In this document: one piece after another, positions 38,342 to 50,801 of the stretch
Position numbering within the stretch: position 1 is the stretch's first letter
Layout: the number at the start of each line of letters is the position of its first letter
Assembly: GCA_963971285.1 (NCBI GenBank)
Contig: OZ020264.1
Span: 13,158,431 to 13,222,430, forward strand
DNA: 64,000 nt
Source of the DNA: Astropecten irregularis
Taxonomy: Eukaryota > Echinodermata > Asteroidea > Paxillosida > Astropectinidae
Direction of reading: 5' to 3'
The notes under the pieces: generated by a model
Seen by the model: only the letters and a program-made list of their open reading frames with translations
Database searches by the model: none
What the model was told of the DNA's origin: nothing
Translations under genes and position numbers: made by a program

Positions 38342-41235
38342 TGGTTTCTCTTGGCTGGGCTTGGGTCTCACCAGGGAGAATGTTGATTAAACGCCTACAC
38401 ACTATTCAAACAAATACCGGTAAGTTACACGATTGATTACTGAATTGTCCACTATACTTGGAAAATTCTTCCTCAATTTCTTGTATTGTAATTAACAATT
38501 AACAGTTTGCCATGTGGGAGTAGCACCACCTACACACACCCACTTCCCTTCAAACTTCTTTAATTCGTCCTCTTCAAATACCTGCACTCTTTCCAATTGG
38601 ATCTTTCAAATGTTACCCTTTTCGTTCCCTTTCTTTTGTTGCATTTCTTTTGTTCTTTATCTAGCCTGGCTTTTTCTTGGTCGGTACGAGTCATCCTCCT
38701 CCCCACTTTTTCTCTTTCTTTTGTGTTCTAATTTGAGTTTTTCTGTCACTTTGGTTTTCGACTTCCGTGAGAGTACCCTTCCATTGATCTACGTATGTAG
38801 ACGTTCTGGCGGTAAGTTAACGCCGTTTTTTCATAAAGATAAGATTAATAATTGGTAATAAGTCAGAAATTACTCATTTTGACGCCACGGGTACAAAATG
38901 AGGTATATTTTCTAGGACTCTTCGAATTTAGTGTTGTAATAGAGAAAAACCATCACTCATTACTTTGGATTTGATACTGGCGACGAGGAATCGTTTAAAC
39001 ATGAAGGCAGGTGTTTGTCGCTTATTGATAATGGCTTCTTGTAGGAATATCGCACATTTAGTGTTATCTTCTTCCGTTTGTTAAAACCGAATACAATCCA
39101 GGAGATTTGAATGGGATAAGTCTGTAGGAAACTGTCTAATACATCTGGCGTCTTCCAACGCGAGATCAGCTTACATCATCATTGTTTATCATAACTACTA
39201 TTTTCACAAATAGGGTATTAGGGAGACAGGTTGGCGTCTGAAAGTGAACATTTGAAAGACATCGGGAATTAGGTATCAGAAACCTTTCAAAGACATTATT
39301 TCTCTACGTTATGTCAACAGGTTTTGTTAATAGAAGACAAAAAATGCTCTTAATATGAACATATGTCAATTTCAAGTTCATTGGTTTGGATGATGTTTAG
39401 AAATAGGTAAGTAAACTTTTGTGCAAGACCCTATGGGAATGTCTCCCTATATAAACCCACGTACAATGTATCCTCAATTATTACTATTCTATTATTATCA
39501 ATGGAGAGGTGTTTTATTAAAGGCAAATTACATCGATGGTCAAACCTGTTTGTTTTGTTTTGTTTGTTCATCTGTTTAGAGGAGAAAAATGCACTTAAAT
39601 GTAATTATCTCAGTGCATTATATTTGTCTGTTGAACCTATCTTGTTAAAAAAATCATCAAAAACAGCGTTCACGCGTTTCCAAATAAGGCAAGGAAGAAT
39701 AAAGTGTGATTTTACCATTGTATATTTAATTTCGGATGGCAAAATGAAAACCAAAGGGTTTAATTCTTTAGGTTTCCAAATGCAGTTAGTGAGAGCATTT
39801 CAAACGTTTTGAAAAAAAATAGTGATACTATAGTGGGAACTATGTAAATAGAATGCTTTGTGCCCGAGATGAAGAAAGGTGTTTTTGATCCTATACCGAT
39901 ACTATGCTCTAAATTTCACTCACTGCGGTGTTGACATTCTATTTTTTTAAATAGAATTATTTCCCTATTCATGGAGCAAAACGGATCTGATACATTGCGG
40001 TACCATTCTGTGTCAAGGACTCAAAGTGCTGCCCCAGAAATAGCAAGGATATTTGGATAGCATTTCACAAAATAGTTTGCAAATATTGACTATACTCGTA
40101 TAACTGTAAACAAGAAGGCACCTTTAAAGGTAGGGTATTATAACTATCACGAATCAAAATATTATTGCTAAGTAAGACTTGAAGCTATGCATGGTGGAAG
40201 TACTAAAAGAAGGTAGGCTTGCGGTGACACCATGACATCTGTTCTGTGAGAGTGTGTGGTTCTGAGAAGAACCGGTGGTATTATCTCGACGTTCCGAACA
40301 GTGTGCTCTGTTCGCCCTTAGGAGAGTGACTCCTAGTTTTACTCTACAAGCTTATATTGTCTATTAAGGTCACACAAAACCAGTATTTTTTTATTTTTCG
40401 AAGTCATTCTCTACTAATGACTGAAAATGTTTTTTTTTTATTTCATGTAAATTTTTGCTCATGGTTCATACAAATCTTTTTAAATATGTATTTCCGTATG
40501 TTTTGTGATTTGCCTGAATGAAAAGAATTTTTCTTTTAATCAAAAGAAACCTTGATACCAAAACAGGACTTAGTTATAATTATTTTCAACGACATTCGTT
40601 GTCAATTATTACTATATTAATATATCCGGTATTTGGGGATCTTTTTATAGAACGAAAAACACTCTCATAGAACGTCATTTCTTTGGAATGTTTTAAATTT
40701 CATTTTCTTCAAAATGTTATTGGGGATGGTTACGTAATCTAAATTGGTTACTATAGAAACAGAAGCTATAATTGAGGAATAAGCCTAATAGGAAATAGCG
40801 CGGATGTGATGTTTGCAACAAGGACAACCCACAAAGGAATTTGCGCATTGTGTGATGTTGCAGTTTACAGTCTTCCATCTGCTCGACTTAGTAATACCGC
40901 AAAATAAAAACACCTGATAAAAAAACAAAATAAATTTCAGCTTTTGCGTTTGTTTGGTAAACTGTGTCAGCAAGCTCAGAGAAAGCAATAATAGAAGCTT
41001 GCTTTGAAGGAAAGATGCATTGTCGGAGACAATTATCCACTTTTGGAATTAGATTTTGGAGTGATGCATTCAGTTTGTGCCTTGTCTTGAGTTCTGTTTT
41101 CGCTCCAAATATAACAGCATATAGTTGTGTGGGGATATTGGGAATTTATCTGGTGCAGCGAGATGGGAAACCTTCTTGTGAAATGAAGACTAAATCAGAG
41201 TGTAGGCCTAAACTGTCAACATTTTTGGTAACAAT

Positions 41236-41414
41236 ATCAGTAACATGTTGCCCAGGTACGTTGTTGCTGAAAATGTTGTCAGTGTACACAGAGCAAAACG
41301 AGTTGGGCAACATCTCGGTAACATGTTGGCCAAAATGTTGCTAGTGTACACAGGGCCCAAAATCATGTTGCCCAGGTGTGTTGTGCTAACTGGGCAACAT
41401 GTTACCGAAATTGT
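41236..41414. repeat. Fold-back block of GGCAACATGTTACC words
   Basis: AGTAACATGTTGCCCAGGTA on the left faces AACTGGGCAACATGTTACCG on the right. Two further direct copies (GTAACATGTTGGCCAAAATG, ATCATGTTGCCCAGGTG) lie between. It is probably a small MITE with internal duplication. Confidence 0.7.
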
Positions 41415-43673
41415 AGACAGAAGACACTCTGCTTCATTTGTTTCTGGAAAGATGCGTACTTGGATGGAAACAGAAAGTGGAGACGGAACAGGTAAATGTT
41501 AGCGGCAGTAATGTATCTAGGAAATTTGAATGTTTGCATGTAGTGCTCCATGTAGGTTTGGAATTTAAACAAATTCGGCCTGGAACAATTTTCGCATCAT
41601 TCTCTTCTTTTGTTATTAAAACAATACACTTATTTCACTGTTCTATATGGAGTTTGACGATTGAAGCTGACTGATTAGTTGAGCAACTCCAGCAAGCAAA
41701 TAAAATCACAAAAATTGCACACACATGTTCTTTTTACACATCAAGAGTATAGACATTCAATTGTTCTTATAAAAGCCGAGCTAATTAGATTTTTTGGGAT
41801 CATTCTTACTGAATAGAAGCCATTTATTGAATTAAAGTTTTGCCCAATGCACTCAAAGATCACTCCAGTTTTGCAAGGGAGAACGACAAGGGACTTTGTG
41901 CCTTATTTTGATGGAGCCGCGTCAGTTTCCATCTCGTGGAAAGATGATGTGGACGACTGCAAGTCCACAGAGAATTACCGTGAAGGTGCGTTGTGTGTTA
42001 TGATCTGTTCTGAATAAATATTAGGAAGACAGCAAATTGCGATTAACCACTTTGTGCATGTTACCACAAAATGGGGAAATTGACACAGCTCTGCAAGACA
42101 TCAATGCCATAAGTCCACTCAAAGTATGATCTTTTAAAAAGCAAAGACAATCTAATTTCGGTGACTTTCCACTCAATTTAGCTCTAGTTTACTCGAGTAT
42201 GGGATGCACTGATAGGCTTCCTGCTGAGATCTAGAATGACTGACTATAGCTGGCCTTCACATGTTGTAATTTCTATAACTTCCCATCCCGTTGTGTATTT
42301 TGTCCGATTCCTCTTAATTTCATCAATTCTGCCTCCGTTATACCGCGTGTCAGTATCGCTCATTGAATCTGTGCCTATTAGGTACATCAATGTCATAACG
42401 GATTACTCGGAGATGAAGTTATTCGCGAACCTCGCTGCAATTACGCGCCAATTACGTGGTAATTACACGGCAAATCACGCGCTGTCTCGATCCATATCAA
42501 GATTCAATTGGTCTTGGTATAAGCATAGAATTTGATTAAGACGTTGCGGATGAAATAGGAGCAGAAAACGCAGCACTGTCGCGAAATTAAACAAGACATC
42601 GCATGAAGTTACTAGAATTGTCCTTCTTGCCGCGAACATTTTCTTCAAAGACGAACAAACAAGATCTTTTGTTGAGTAAAAAGGAGATCTTTTGTTAAGC
42701 GCGCAAACGAATGATGAAAAAGCAAGCACGGGAATTTCAAATTGCTTTATGAACGTGCGTGATTTCGTTCTGTCAGCTTGGGTTTATGTGCAATAGGCTT
42801 CAAGTATAGAATATTGGCGGCTCACAAAGATTTTATTCTCAGTGAAAAGCCATGAAATCGGAAGTCGAGCCGTGTCTGTCATACATTCTATTCTGACTTG
42901 AATTCTTTTTCATTGAAACGAAATGGAACAAACACAGATATATTTCATGGACAAAACGATAGCCGTTTCATTTACTCCGTAAACTTCTATCTCTTGCGTG
43001 AGCGGCAATGCACGCACGTAAACAACTGAAATCGAGTAGAAACTTTAAAACATTCCTCAAGATTTGATTTTTTTTCCTCAGAACGAATCAAATTGTTCCT
43101 TTAGAAATCGCACTCGTCTGAGTTATTTTTAAGAAAGGGGAAAATAAATACAACGGATGAAAAGAAGAAGTAATAAACCTGAAATTTGATAAAGGAAATA
43201 GGCCTATACCCTTGAATAAGTCTTCAAGGTTACGATAGATATGCAATTGTGTCTGGTTCATTTCATTTTTGGATGTTACAATTATTATTTTTGCCCAGAC
43301 TCTATTTTTATATGAAGTAAAATGTGCTTCATCCTCTTCACCGATATGCTACACTTCTATTTATCAAAGAAATTTACAAACAAAATAATGTTGTCCATTG
43401 AATCATGATTGTCTAACTAAAGTAGAAGTGGAAATGTCGAAATCTTCATTAGTTTTGGCAGTATGACTTGAGACGGCTGCTTTACAACCCGTTGAAAGAT
43501 TCATTTTGTGTAAAGTATGAAGCAATATCATGAATACTAGGCCCATATGTCATTCTAATGCGCATTTTTCGCTGTCCATTGTAGCTGTACCGAGGCTGTG
43601 ATATTCGTAGGACTAGTCCTTGATATCAAATACTGGTCAAATGCAAAGATGACAAAGGATTGTCTGTACTCAC

Positions 43674-43778
43674 CCCATTAACATCTGTCAGATCGCTGTC
43701 TCCGATGTCTATTTCGCTAACGACCAATAGAGCGCATAGTGACAGCACCAGAACTCGCATAAGCGGTGAGGCGATCAT
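43674..43778 (-). CDS. Somatostatin-type neuropeptide precursor, signal-peptide exon
   Basis: Encodes residues 1-35 of the precursor, MIASPLMRVLVLSLCALLVV followed by an acidic stretch (SEIDIGDSDLTDVNG). This is a typical secretory signal peptide: short basic n-region, a Leu/Val core, cleavage probably near residues 20-22. The ATG at 43,778 is the first ATG below the promoter; no upstream ATG occurs in the leader. The exon ends at the strong donor GGG|GTGAGT, phase 0, matching the acceptor phase of the terminal exon at 11,527. Joined, they give a 95-residue precursor, slightly shorter than the 116 residues of human somatostatin. The vertebrate somatostatin gene also has one phase-0 intron in the propeptide. 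Exon and signal peptide are clear; its pairing with the 11.4 kb exon is inferred from strand, phase and promoter type. Confidence 0.75.
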
Positions 43779-44080
43779 ATTGATGGGTGGTAAAGGTCTG
43801 GTAGTGCTCACACCAAAAGACTCGAATGCTAAGAGATGGAGTGATCGTAGCTTGTTTCACTTGGTATGATGCGTGGTGCGAGTGTCGTCGTGTTGTATGC
43901 TTTGTGTATGCTTGGTGTCTCCTTCAGCAGCGCGGTGTGATCGGTATCAGTGAACGATCACTGCGTTCGCGGCGTCTTTTAACGTGAATCTGGCAGGGGG
44001 CGTTTCAAAACGCGCCTATCGTCGCACCTGATTGGCTGGGAGTTCACCACCGCGTATATACGTCACGATGACGTCACACA
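43779..44080 (-). promoter_or_regulatory. Promoter and 5' UTR of the somatostatin-type gene, with CRE
   Basis: Reading the minus strand, a consensus cAMP response element TGACGTCA (44,069-44,076) is followed by a half-site in GTGACGTA (44,066-44,059) that overlaps TATATA (44,060-44,055). A CCAAT box lies at 44,035-44,031 and a second TATA-like TTAAAAG at 43,982-43,976. The start site is therefore either near 44,025 or near 43,950. The segment is GC- and CpG-richer than its surroundings. A CRE just ahead of TATA is the classic arrangement of the mammalian somatostatin promoter, where it binds CREB. Confidence 0.65.
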
Positions 44081-44809
44081 GATAACGCCAGCGGCTGTCA
44101 TCACCGTCCTAAGCGGTTCGATTGGATTTTTTGCGCAGTTTATTTTCTCATGACTGTTTTCGTGCGCATTTGGCAGGCTTTACAAGGAGGGGGTATTTGT
44201 TTTTGTTTGTTTGTGTTTTTTTTGTTGAACAGGAAATGGCCGGAAATGATAGGGGATGAGGGTATATTGATGTTTGGCTGCGTATTTTCATCTCTGAGTT
44301 ATTAATGATGGTGAAGTGTTTGTCATGCATGGTTCAGACTTCACACGACAGGAACCGAGCGTAAAGTGGTCTGCAGGCGACTTATACTAACCCAAAGCAT
44401 CTCTTATAGGAAAACCTATTCACATCCACAGACGTTATCACAACAGGGACCCGATAAATAAAATATGATAGGGATTAATATGACGAACGCTAATCTATTG
44501 ACAAACCTGTGAAGATATTAACAATTAAAGTCGTTTGCACTATGGGGATATGATATGAATATGGACTGTCAACGCACCATCAGACAATGCATAAATGCAG
44601 CGATATTAAAAGGCAAAACAACGTGGATATAAGCATAGAAGTAATAAGTCTTATGATTCAAATTAGGATTTGTTTCTGCTCAGAAAGACATAAAGTTAAA
44701 ATAATGTATGCATCTTTTAATGATGATGCCACGACTATCAAAATATATCAATATGAGAAAGTATGTACTAAATGCATATTTACTACTTATCGTCAAGTCG
44801 AGCTAGTGA

Positions 44810-44922
44810 GGGCCTGTTTGTTTAACACACGGGATCCCAGATCTGCGGATCCACGTCCCATGCAGGGTGGGATCCGGATCATCAGCAGGATCGGTGATCT
44901 TGTGCGTGAAACAAACAGGCCC
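44810..44922. mobile_element. Small MITE with 14-bp perfect inverted ends
   Basis: GGGCCTGTTTGTTT at the left and AAACAAACAGGCCC at the right, 113 bp in all, with an imperfectly palindromic GGATCC-rich core. It lies about 740 bp upstream of the somatostatin promoter. No target duplication was recognised. Confidence 0.8.
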
Positions 44923-46689
44923 TTTGTGGCATGATCTTATTTGCCATTCCACTAAATGTATCTGGATTTTCTGAGATTTTAACCGATTTCCCACCCCATA
45001 TTGTCGATCTGTGCTGCAATTACATTAGGATATGGACATGTCGTATGACACGATACTGTGGCAACTGATGTCACCTGAATGAAACCGCATAGGCATAGGC
45101 TAACCCAGAACACAAAAAATTCTTATTTGATAGGCCTATTTGGGTAAGCAAGCCAAGGATACAATTCTCCTTGCAGCCGCTAGAGAGGGGGCTGCGTTTG
45201 TGGCTTAACATCAGAATCCCTTCGTGGATTCCGACTAATAATAATAATAATAAACAGATGTCCTCTTTAAGAAGGACTGTAGTTCCATTGTTAAAATAAC
45301 AGGAATACAAATTATCACTAGCTCCAAATACAGAAATGTCTTTCTGCTCGCTGACCAAGCCACCACTGCCGGTGGATTTTGAAATTTCACGGCAGTCGTG
45401 CCGACCAGTGAGTGGGTGTTGTCACGACACCAATTGGAACCACGACACGGTATTCCATGAAGTTGTTGTTTTTGTCTTCGTCGCCCACTCGTGTGCCAAC
45501 TAATGCGTGAATAATCCTTGGCAAATCAACAATATTCTACCTAACAGCCAAAGCACGGTCTGAAATAGTACGCAATAAAACATATGTTTGGACTAGACAC
45601 CATTATGACCAGATCAAGAAAACGTGTGCATTTTACAATGTGTACATTTCCTTACTTTGGTTTTGACTAAGGATGTAAAATTAATGTGAATCTTTGCAAT
45701 TTACAGCTTATGTGCTGCTTATTGGAAATCACTGTTTTAAACATTCATTATGCAAAGTAACTTGCAGCAGTTTTGGTGTCCCGGTGGCAATTTACGATCG
45801 ATCGTAACTCCAGATACGAAGGCTAACACAACAACAAACAGCAACAGCTATTAGCAGCAGAATAAGCAGCAGCAGCAAAATCAGCAGGAATGGCACAACA
45901 AACAGCCGCATCCCCACAAAGCCACACCTCTTCTTTAAGAAACATCACACACACACCCTAAGAGGGCCCACCCTACCCGGCCATCCTGCCGGGAAGACTG
46001 ACACTCATTTCAGGACAGGAGTGGCGTACCGTCCTGGCATTGCTCATGGGGATCTGTCTGGGACTGTTCTAGTCCTCTCGTCTCCATTCTACGACTCGTG
46101 CCATGAATCATTGGCCTTGGCTTAAGAGCCAACCAGGCATATATCACTTGAAATTGCAGCAAGACGTTTGTCTGCAACGGCGTCTTATTCTCACAGTAAA
46201 TCTTACCATCCCAGAGAGTATGTCAAGTACTTAGAAAAACAGACGAGGTACATCCTCCCCCTCACACACACAAAGAAAATGAAATAAAATAAACAATATT
46301 GCATGGATATGTGTTGACTTTTAGTCGAGTCTTCATATTATGTAGGGAATGCGCAGCAGTAGTATAGGCCTCCATCAATGCGGCAGTCCCAGAACCCGTA
46401 TTATTAATGAACGTTTTATAAATAGAACCTTTCTGAATGGAGTGAATGGATATAGCAGATTGGTTTTTTTTAATGGAATTAGATTCAAAGAGCCATGGAT
46501 GAAATGGGATCCCAACTACAAGCACGGGTACCAGCGACAACATCGGCAGTGGATCAACTGTAGCAGTAACACTACATGTCCCAAACCAAAGTAGGTCAGC
46601 CGACACCAAGACAAGGTCACGTGCAAGCACTAACTCCATCACCCAACATAACAGCTGCACAAGCAGCACCAGGGCTACACTAACACAAC

Positions 46690-46790
46690 ATCAACAGCAC
46701 CTGCTGCTGCGGCTAGGACTAGCAACCGCAACATTACCATCAGCAGCAGCAACAGCAACAGCAGCAGCAGCAACAGAAGTAACACAAATA
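46690..46790. repeat. CAG/CAACAG triplet-rich stretch
   Basis: Runs such as AGCAGCAGCAACAGCAACAG and GCAGCAGCAGCAACAG. The reverse strand gives Leu/Val-rich frames that resemble signal peptides but have no splice or promoter context. Confidence 0.85.
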
Positions 46791-48599
46791 CAAACACCAA
46801 CAATAACGACCGATGAAACCATTCATCTTCTATAGGCAAATGTGAAGACTCGTTTCAAACATGACACCACCCTTGATTCGACTCCTTGACTTAATTCAAT
46901 CTGTGATATCCTTCGTGCTAGGAGACCTTGGCCTACATTGCCCAGATAGTATTAACTGCTGCCGATCAATACATGAACTGCATTCAGCTAGCCATTATGG
47001 TCAGGCCATTCGACTAATGATATCAGCATGAAAGCAGAGTATACAGTGTTCATCTGTATATTATACACAAATCTGAACTGTAACCTTTCAAAGTTGAACC
47101 AGGTTCAAACTATATCTTACAAAGCCGCCCAAACATCTAGCCCTAACCCTGCTACGGAAACTCACTGTTTCTCGCCATAAGAGCGATTTTTCGTATTGAT
47201 TTCACAATTAATGACCTTTTGTGGATTGTTTTGGACATTGAGCTCAAATTTATAAAGTCACTGCATCTAAATATTTTTCGAAAGCTCAGAGAAAGAGCCA
47301 AAAGTTAGAACTCAGAAAGTTAGAGTTAATTCCAGATCTAAAGTTTTGGATCCTGAGGCAACATGGAACACGCTATGCTCATAAGTTGATGCCACAAACA
47401 ACCAATACGTCTAACAGAAACATAGGGTATGACAGTATCACCGTCGCTATGAAACACAATTTAGATACACAATCAGCCAGCAGAGGGCGCCAAACTCAGA
47501 AACTAAACCAGAAGTCAAGTCAAACCCCCTGTACATTTTCTAAGTCATCGAAGTCAGTGGTCTTTTTCTACTATAATATATTGGGATTGGGGAAATGGAA
47601 ATTGATATGAAGCTTCATTGTAGCAATGTGTACAAAGTAGCAAGTTCAGACGTTGATTACATGAATTCAGTATACGATCGTTAACATCGTTTAAAGGGGA
47701 AAGGGCATGAGCAATAAAGACTAATGAAAAACTCCTCTTTGGAAAAATAATAGTGAGGTGATTCTATAAGACCTAGTGGTATCGACTCGACGTTGCGATC
47801 GGCATATTAAAATCATCATCAGGTTCCAGCTAGGTTTCTGCATTCCAATATCCTGAACATGGATCAATAGTTTAAGCATGGTAGTCACAAGCCTTGGGAA
47901 TGGTCTGGTGCCTTTATGTCATTGCTACTATTGTGAACTGTGTGTGGTTGCTGGACTTCTCTCAATGCGAACTATGTTATAGCTTGATCTCAATCATGTA
48001 ATACAGTAAAAGTGCTCTGAATCTGCGAAACTCAAACACGAAAGGCAAACATGCTAAGATCAGTCTAGCAAACCAAACCTATTATTAAAATGAACTTGTA
48101 AAATGGCCTACGTACGTTGTGTGTTTTGCGTAAACCAAATCATAATTCAAATAAGGTTGGTCCTTCCTGTTTTTACCTTAAATCCAAAAACAAATCAATA
48201 TATAACCAAACTGTTTCTCCAATACTGCTGCTCACGTAACTGCCAACCCTTTGATCCACTCAACACAGCCACGTAACAAAAAACCTTCAACCCTCACTTT
48301 CCTCATTTACACTTCAGCAATATTTTTTCTTTGATTTTGTGCAAAATATTGTCAACATTTTGATTATTTTTCAAGGAGGTTATTATTGGAGCTTGCCTGG
48401 GCGACGTAATGGCACTCACGGCCGTGGAATCAATGGAAAGGGAGACTAGATAATTATGGAGTCGATACCAAGGCAGTACAATTCTATATAAAATAGCGGC
48501 AGAAAAAGTGAAATTAACCAGATTTTAGGCAGTATGAAAACCCGTATGCTGTCAATCAGAAAAAAAGCCCAAAACAAATTCAAAACCGGTTTTACTCAC

Positions 48600-48692
48600 A
48601 GTCTGCTCTGGCACACGTACAGTCCGCTCCAGTTGCAGATCCCAGTCACCGACAATACCAGTTCGGAAATAATTCAAGAAAGCGCCCTGGCC
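48600..48692 (-). CDS. Orphan internal exon, 31 codons, possible peptide-precursor exon
   Basis: Not assigned to a known gene with certainty. Flanked by a strong acceptor (TCTTCCCTACAG|GGC) and donor (ACT|GTGAGT), phase 0 at both ends, open only in the frame that starts GQGAFLNYFRTGIVGDWDLQ and ends LERTVRVPEQT. The first residues GQGAFLNYF resemble GEGGFMDML at the start of the somatostatin terminal exon at 11.5 kb, and the splice context is alike. It lies 4.5 kb upstream of the somatostatin promoter on the same strand. It may be part of a related tandem gene, an alternative 5' exon, or unrelated. The exon call is moderate; any function is speculation. Confidence 0.5.
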
Positions 48693-49589
48693 CTGTAGGG
48701 AAGAGAATATTACACTTCACTATTAGCAAACTACTCTTGGTAAGATGATACATATTTTGATGTCAGCAAGCTAAGGTTTTGGAAAGTTGACTAGCTTTGA
48801 GGGATTCCTTTTTTTTGTGGGATAATTATGATGCGAACTCGTTTATTTAGATGATGGGTAGTATACATCCAAAACGTACAACTAATTTTACCGGGAAAAG
48901 TTACAAAACCAAGGAATATCAACTTACATTGGCGCCCGAGCCGTCATTTTAGGACCTTTAAGAACTAATATTACAATATACCTCCCTTTAAAATTGGTTG
49001 AGTGTAGCTATTGTTAATTATTGATTGCTCTTCTGGGTAGCTCAATATTGATGCAGCGCCATAAAGCGACATGTTTAATTAGAGGAGAAGCACTGCGTCC
49101 TATCTGCAGTATCTATTGGGGATTTTATGGACATAATTTGTGTCAATTTGGAAGCACTAACGACCTTTGATCATATACAGGAAACCTGGTACTGAAAGAA
49201 GTTCACTCATTGTTTGTAATCCCAAATGAGAAGACAGCCAAGCGTTTAGGCCAAAACGCATTTTCTAAATGACGACTCTTTCTTTTGTTAAATGGATAAT
49301 GCGTAAAATTAGTTCATTCGAGAAAACGGGCGAAATCAGCTACTTTTACTACGGCAATGTTGTTTTTTTTCATGCCATTTCAGCTGCATGGTCATTTTAG
49401 ATTTCTGCCACATTACACATATAATTACTGAACCAGGTATACCAAAGATAATAATATCTGTCAGAGAACGAAAGGGACATGTAAGTACAAATAGCAACAG
49501 ACAGAAATCTACGACCACAGTATTTTTTTAATTTTTTTTTTTTTTTTAGATCTTTTCTCTTTTATTCTTGATCTTTAAAATATCAAAAA

Positions 49590-49757
49590 TGTATTCAAAC
49601 ATTTTGATCATTGGTTTTACTCTTTTCTAAATAAATACAGCATTTCAAGCAGAACAATATAATTGTAACCATCTTTATACCCTGTAAGTTATAGGTATAA
49701 ATCTGTGAATATTTCTGTTTCGGTATGCTACCAAAGTATGATACTACCTTTAAAACC
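49590..49757 (-). mobile_element. MITE, family B copy 4 (truncated)
   Basis: Right half only: TTACTCTTTTCTAAATAAAT, ACAGCATTTCAAGCAGAACA, ATCTTTATACCCTGTAAGTT, and the end AAAGTATGATACTACCTTTA. Preceded by a poly-T stretch (49,525-49,549). Confidence 0.78.
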
Positions 49758-50281
49758 TTAAGGACATAAATCTAACATGAGCAATGTTTCAAAATGTGTA
49801 GCATTAATGGATTTTCATGATTCCAAGCTTAAAATAAACCCAGAGTTGCCACAGAAATGCACACACAATAATTGCTATGATGAATAATGAATTTCAAATC
49901 CGCCCCGCTTTCTTCGCCGTTTGCAAAGAAAAACAGAGAATGGATGTTCACTAATGTGAATAAAGTTTCATTTTTTTCAAATTATTAAGATGATGTTGAT
50001 TGAAAATTTCTCCGTGTGAGAAAGCTGCAGTGCTCGGTTCTTTTAAAACGAAAACAGTGAGCATTCAGAATGTACTTATTGGTAAACATTCTATGGGTGG
50101 GGGGCTCATGCTCCGTCTCAGGCTCAGGCTCTATTTCGTGAATCCATTCTAAAATAACGGGTATCAAATAGAGGCTTTTGGCTGCGGTTCAGAAGTAGAT
50201 TCTCTGGTTTGAAAAAGAAAACAGAGTTTCAACTTCATTAAAAAAAAAACACAATCTATATTTTCAGCACGGGATGTCAGA

Positions 50282-50289
50282 GTCTGAGT

Positions 50290-50331
<42 letters not shown>
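50282..50331 (+). repeat. (GAGCCT)n hexanucleotide repeat
   Basis: Seven to eight units of TGAGCC. An inverted mini-version (CTCAGGCTCAGGCTC) lies about 150 bases to the left, near 50,117-50,131. The acidic SEPEPE open frame across it is a repeat artefact. Confidence 0.92.
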
Positions 50332-50801
50332 TTATGCCTTCGTTTCGTAAACGCACTATGATAACAGTTGAGTTCCATTGCGTATATTCACGTCATAATT
50401 TGTCATGCCAAGATGCATACACGCAAGCCAGTCTGATGTGGTGCTTTTTGTTCACTTCCATCGATTCAAGCTTGTAGACACACACAAACAAGCAAAATTG
50501 CCTTCGCCTAATGTCCTTGGGCACTGACTTCAGAGACCCAGGAGCAATAACGGGGGCGCATGCCCTATTTCTACTTCCCTTCAACGAAGAGAAATAACGT
50601 TTTCTTTGGACGTGAAAGAAAAAATGATTGTCTGACGAAATGGACGGGAAATTTGAAAATTATAGATGCAATGGAGTGTGAAGATGTCATTGTAAAGTTA
50701 ACATCTGCAGTCCTATGATATGATTATGAGCATTTTATACTTCTTGAATGTAGACACGAAACCACTCTCAACATACGGAATTATTACAATGTTCATAACG
50801 T

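Larger units (their letters stand above)
11528..43673 (-). other. Intron of the somatostatin-type gene, about 32 kb
   Basis: Bounded by donor GGG|GTGAGT (43,673) and acceptor ATTACAG (11,528), both phase 0. It contains no exon that could be supported. Content is mainly repeats listed separately (MITE families A-G, SINEs, a 55-bp tandem array), plus unassigned single-copy-looking stretches at 12.2-13.3, 14.3-16.2, 18.2-20.0, 21.1-22.0, 24.7-26.3, 27.6-29.3, 30.5-33.7, 34.1-35.8, 36.2-38.2 and 38.4-43.6 kb, where no protein or RNA gene was recognised. Some of these could hold enhancers; that cannot be judged without comparison to a related genome. Confidence 0.65.
44081..48599. other. Upstream flank of the somatostatin-type gene; no supported gene
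   Basis: Contains the 113-bp MITE, an ATA microsatellite (45,237-45,254), a fragment of the family E MITE near 45,790-45,825 (TTTACGATCGATCGTAACTC), and CAG/CAACAG triplet-rich DNA around 45.83-45.90 and 46.62-46.79 kb. The rest is unassigned. A terminal exon for the exon at 48.6 kb would be expected here if it is a separate gene, but no Cys-bounded peptide with WK before a stop was found on the minus strand. Confidence 0.6.

Noticed and set aside
38514-38858. Plus-strand 114-codon hydrophobic frame followed by GTAAGT
   Set aside because: Composition is explained by a T/C-rich tract; no acceptor, start context or recognised domain.
46262-46669. Minus-strand 135-codon frame with a hydrophobic Leu/Val start
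   Set aside because: Lies over CAG/CAACAG triplet DNA; no splice sites, promoter or family likeness.
50274-50477. Acidic SEPEPE-rich open frame
   Set aside because: Produced by the GAGCCT hexanucleotide repeat.
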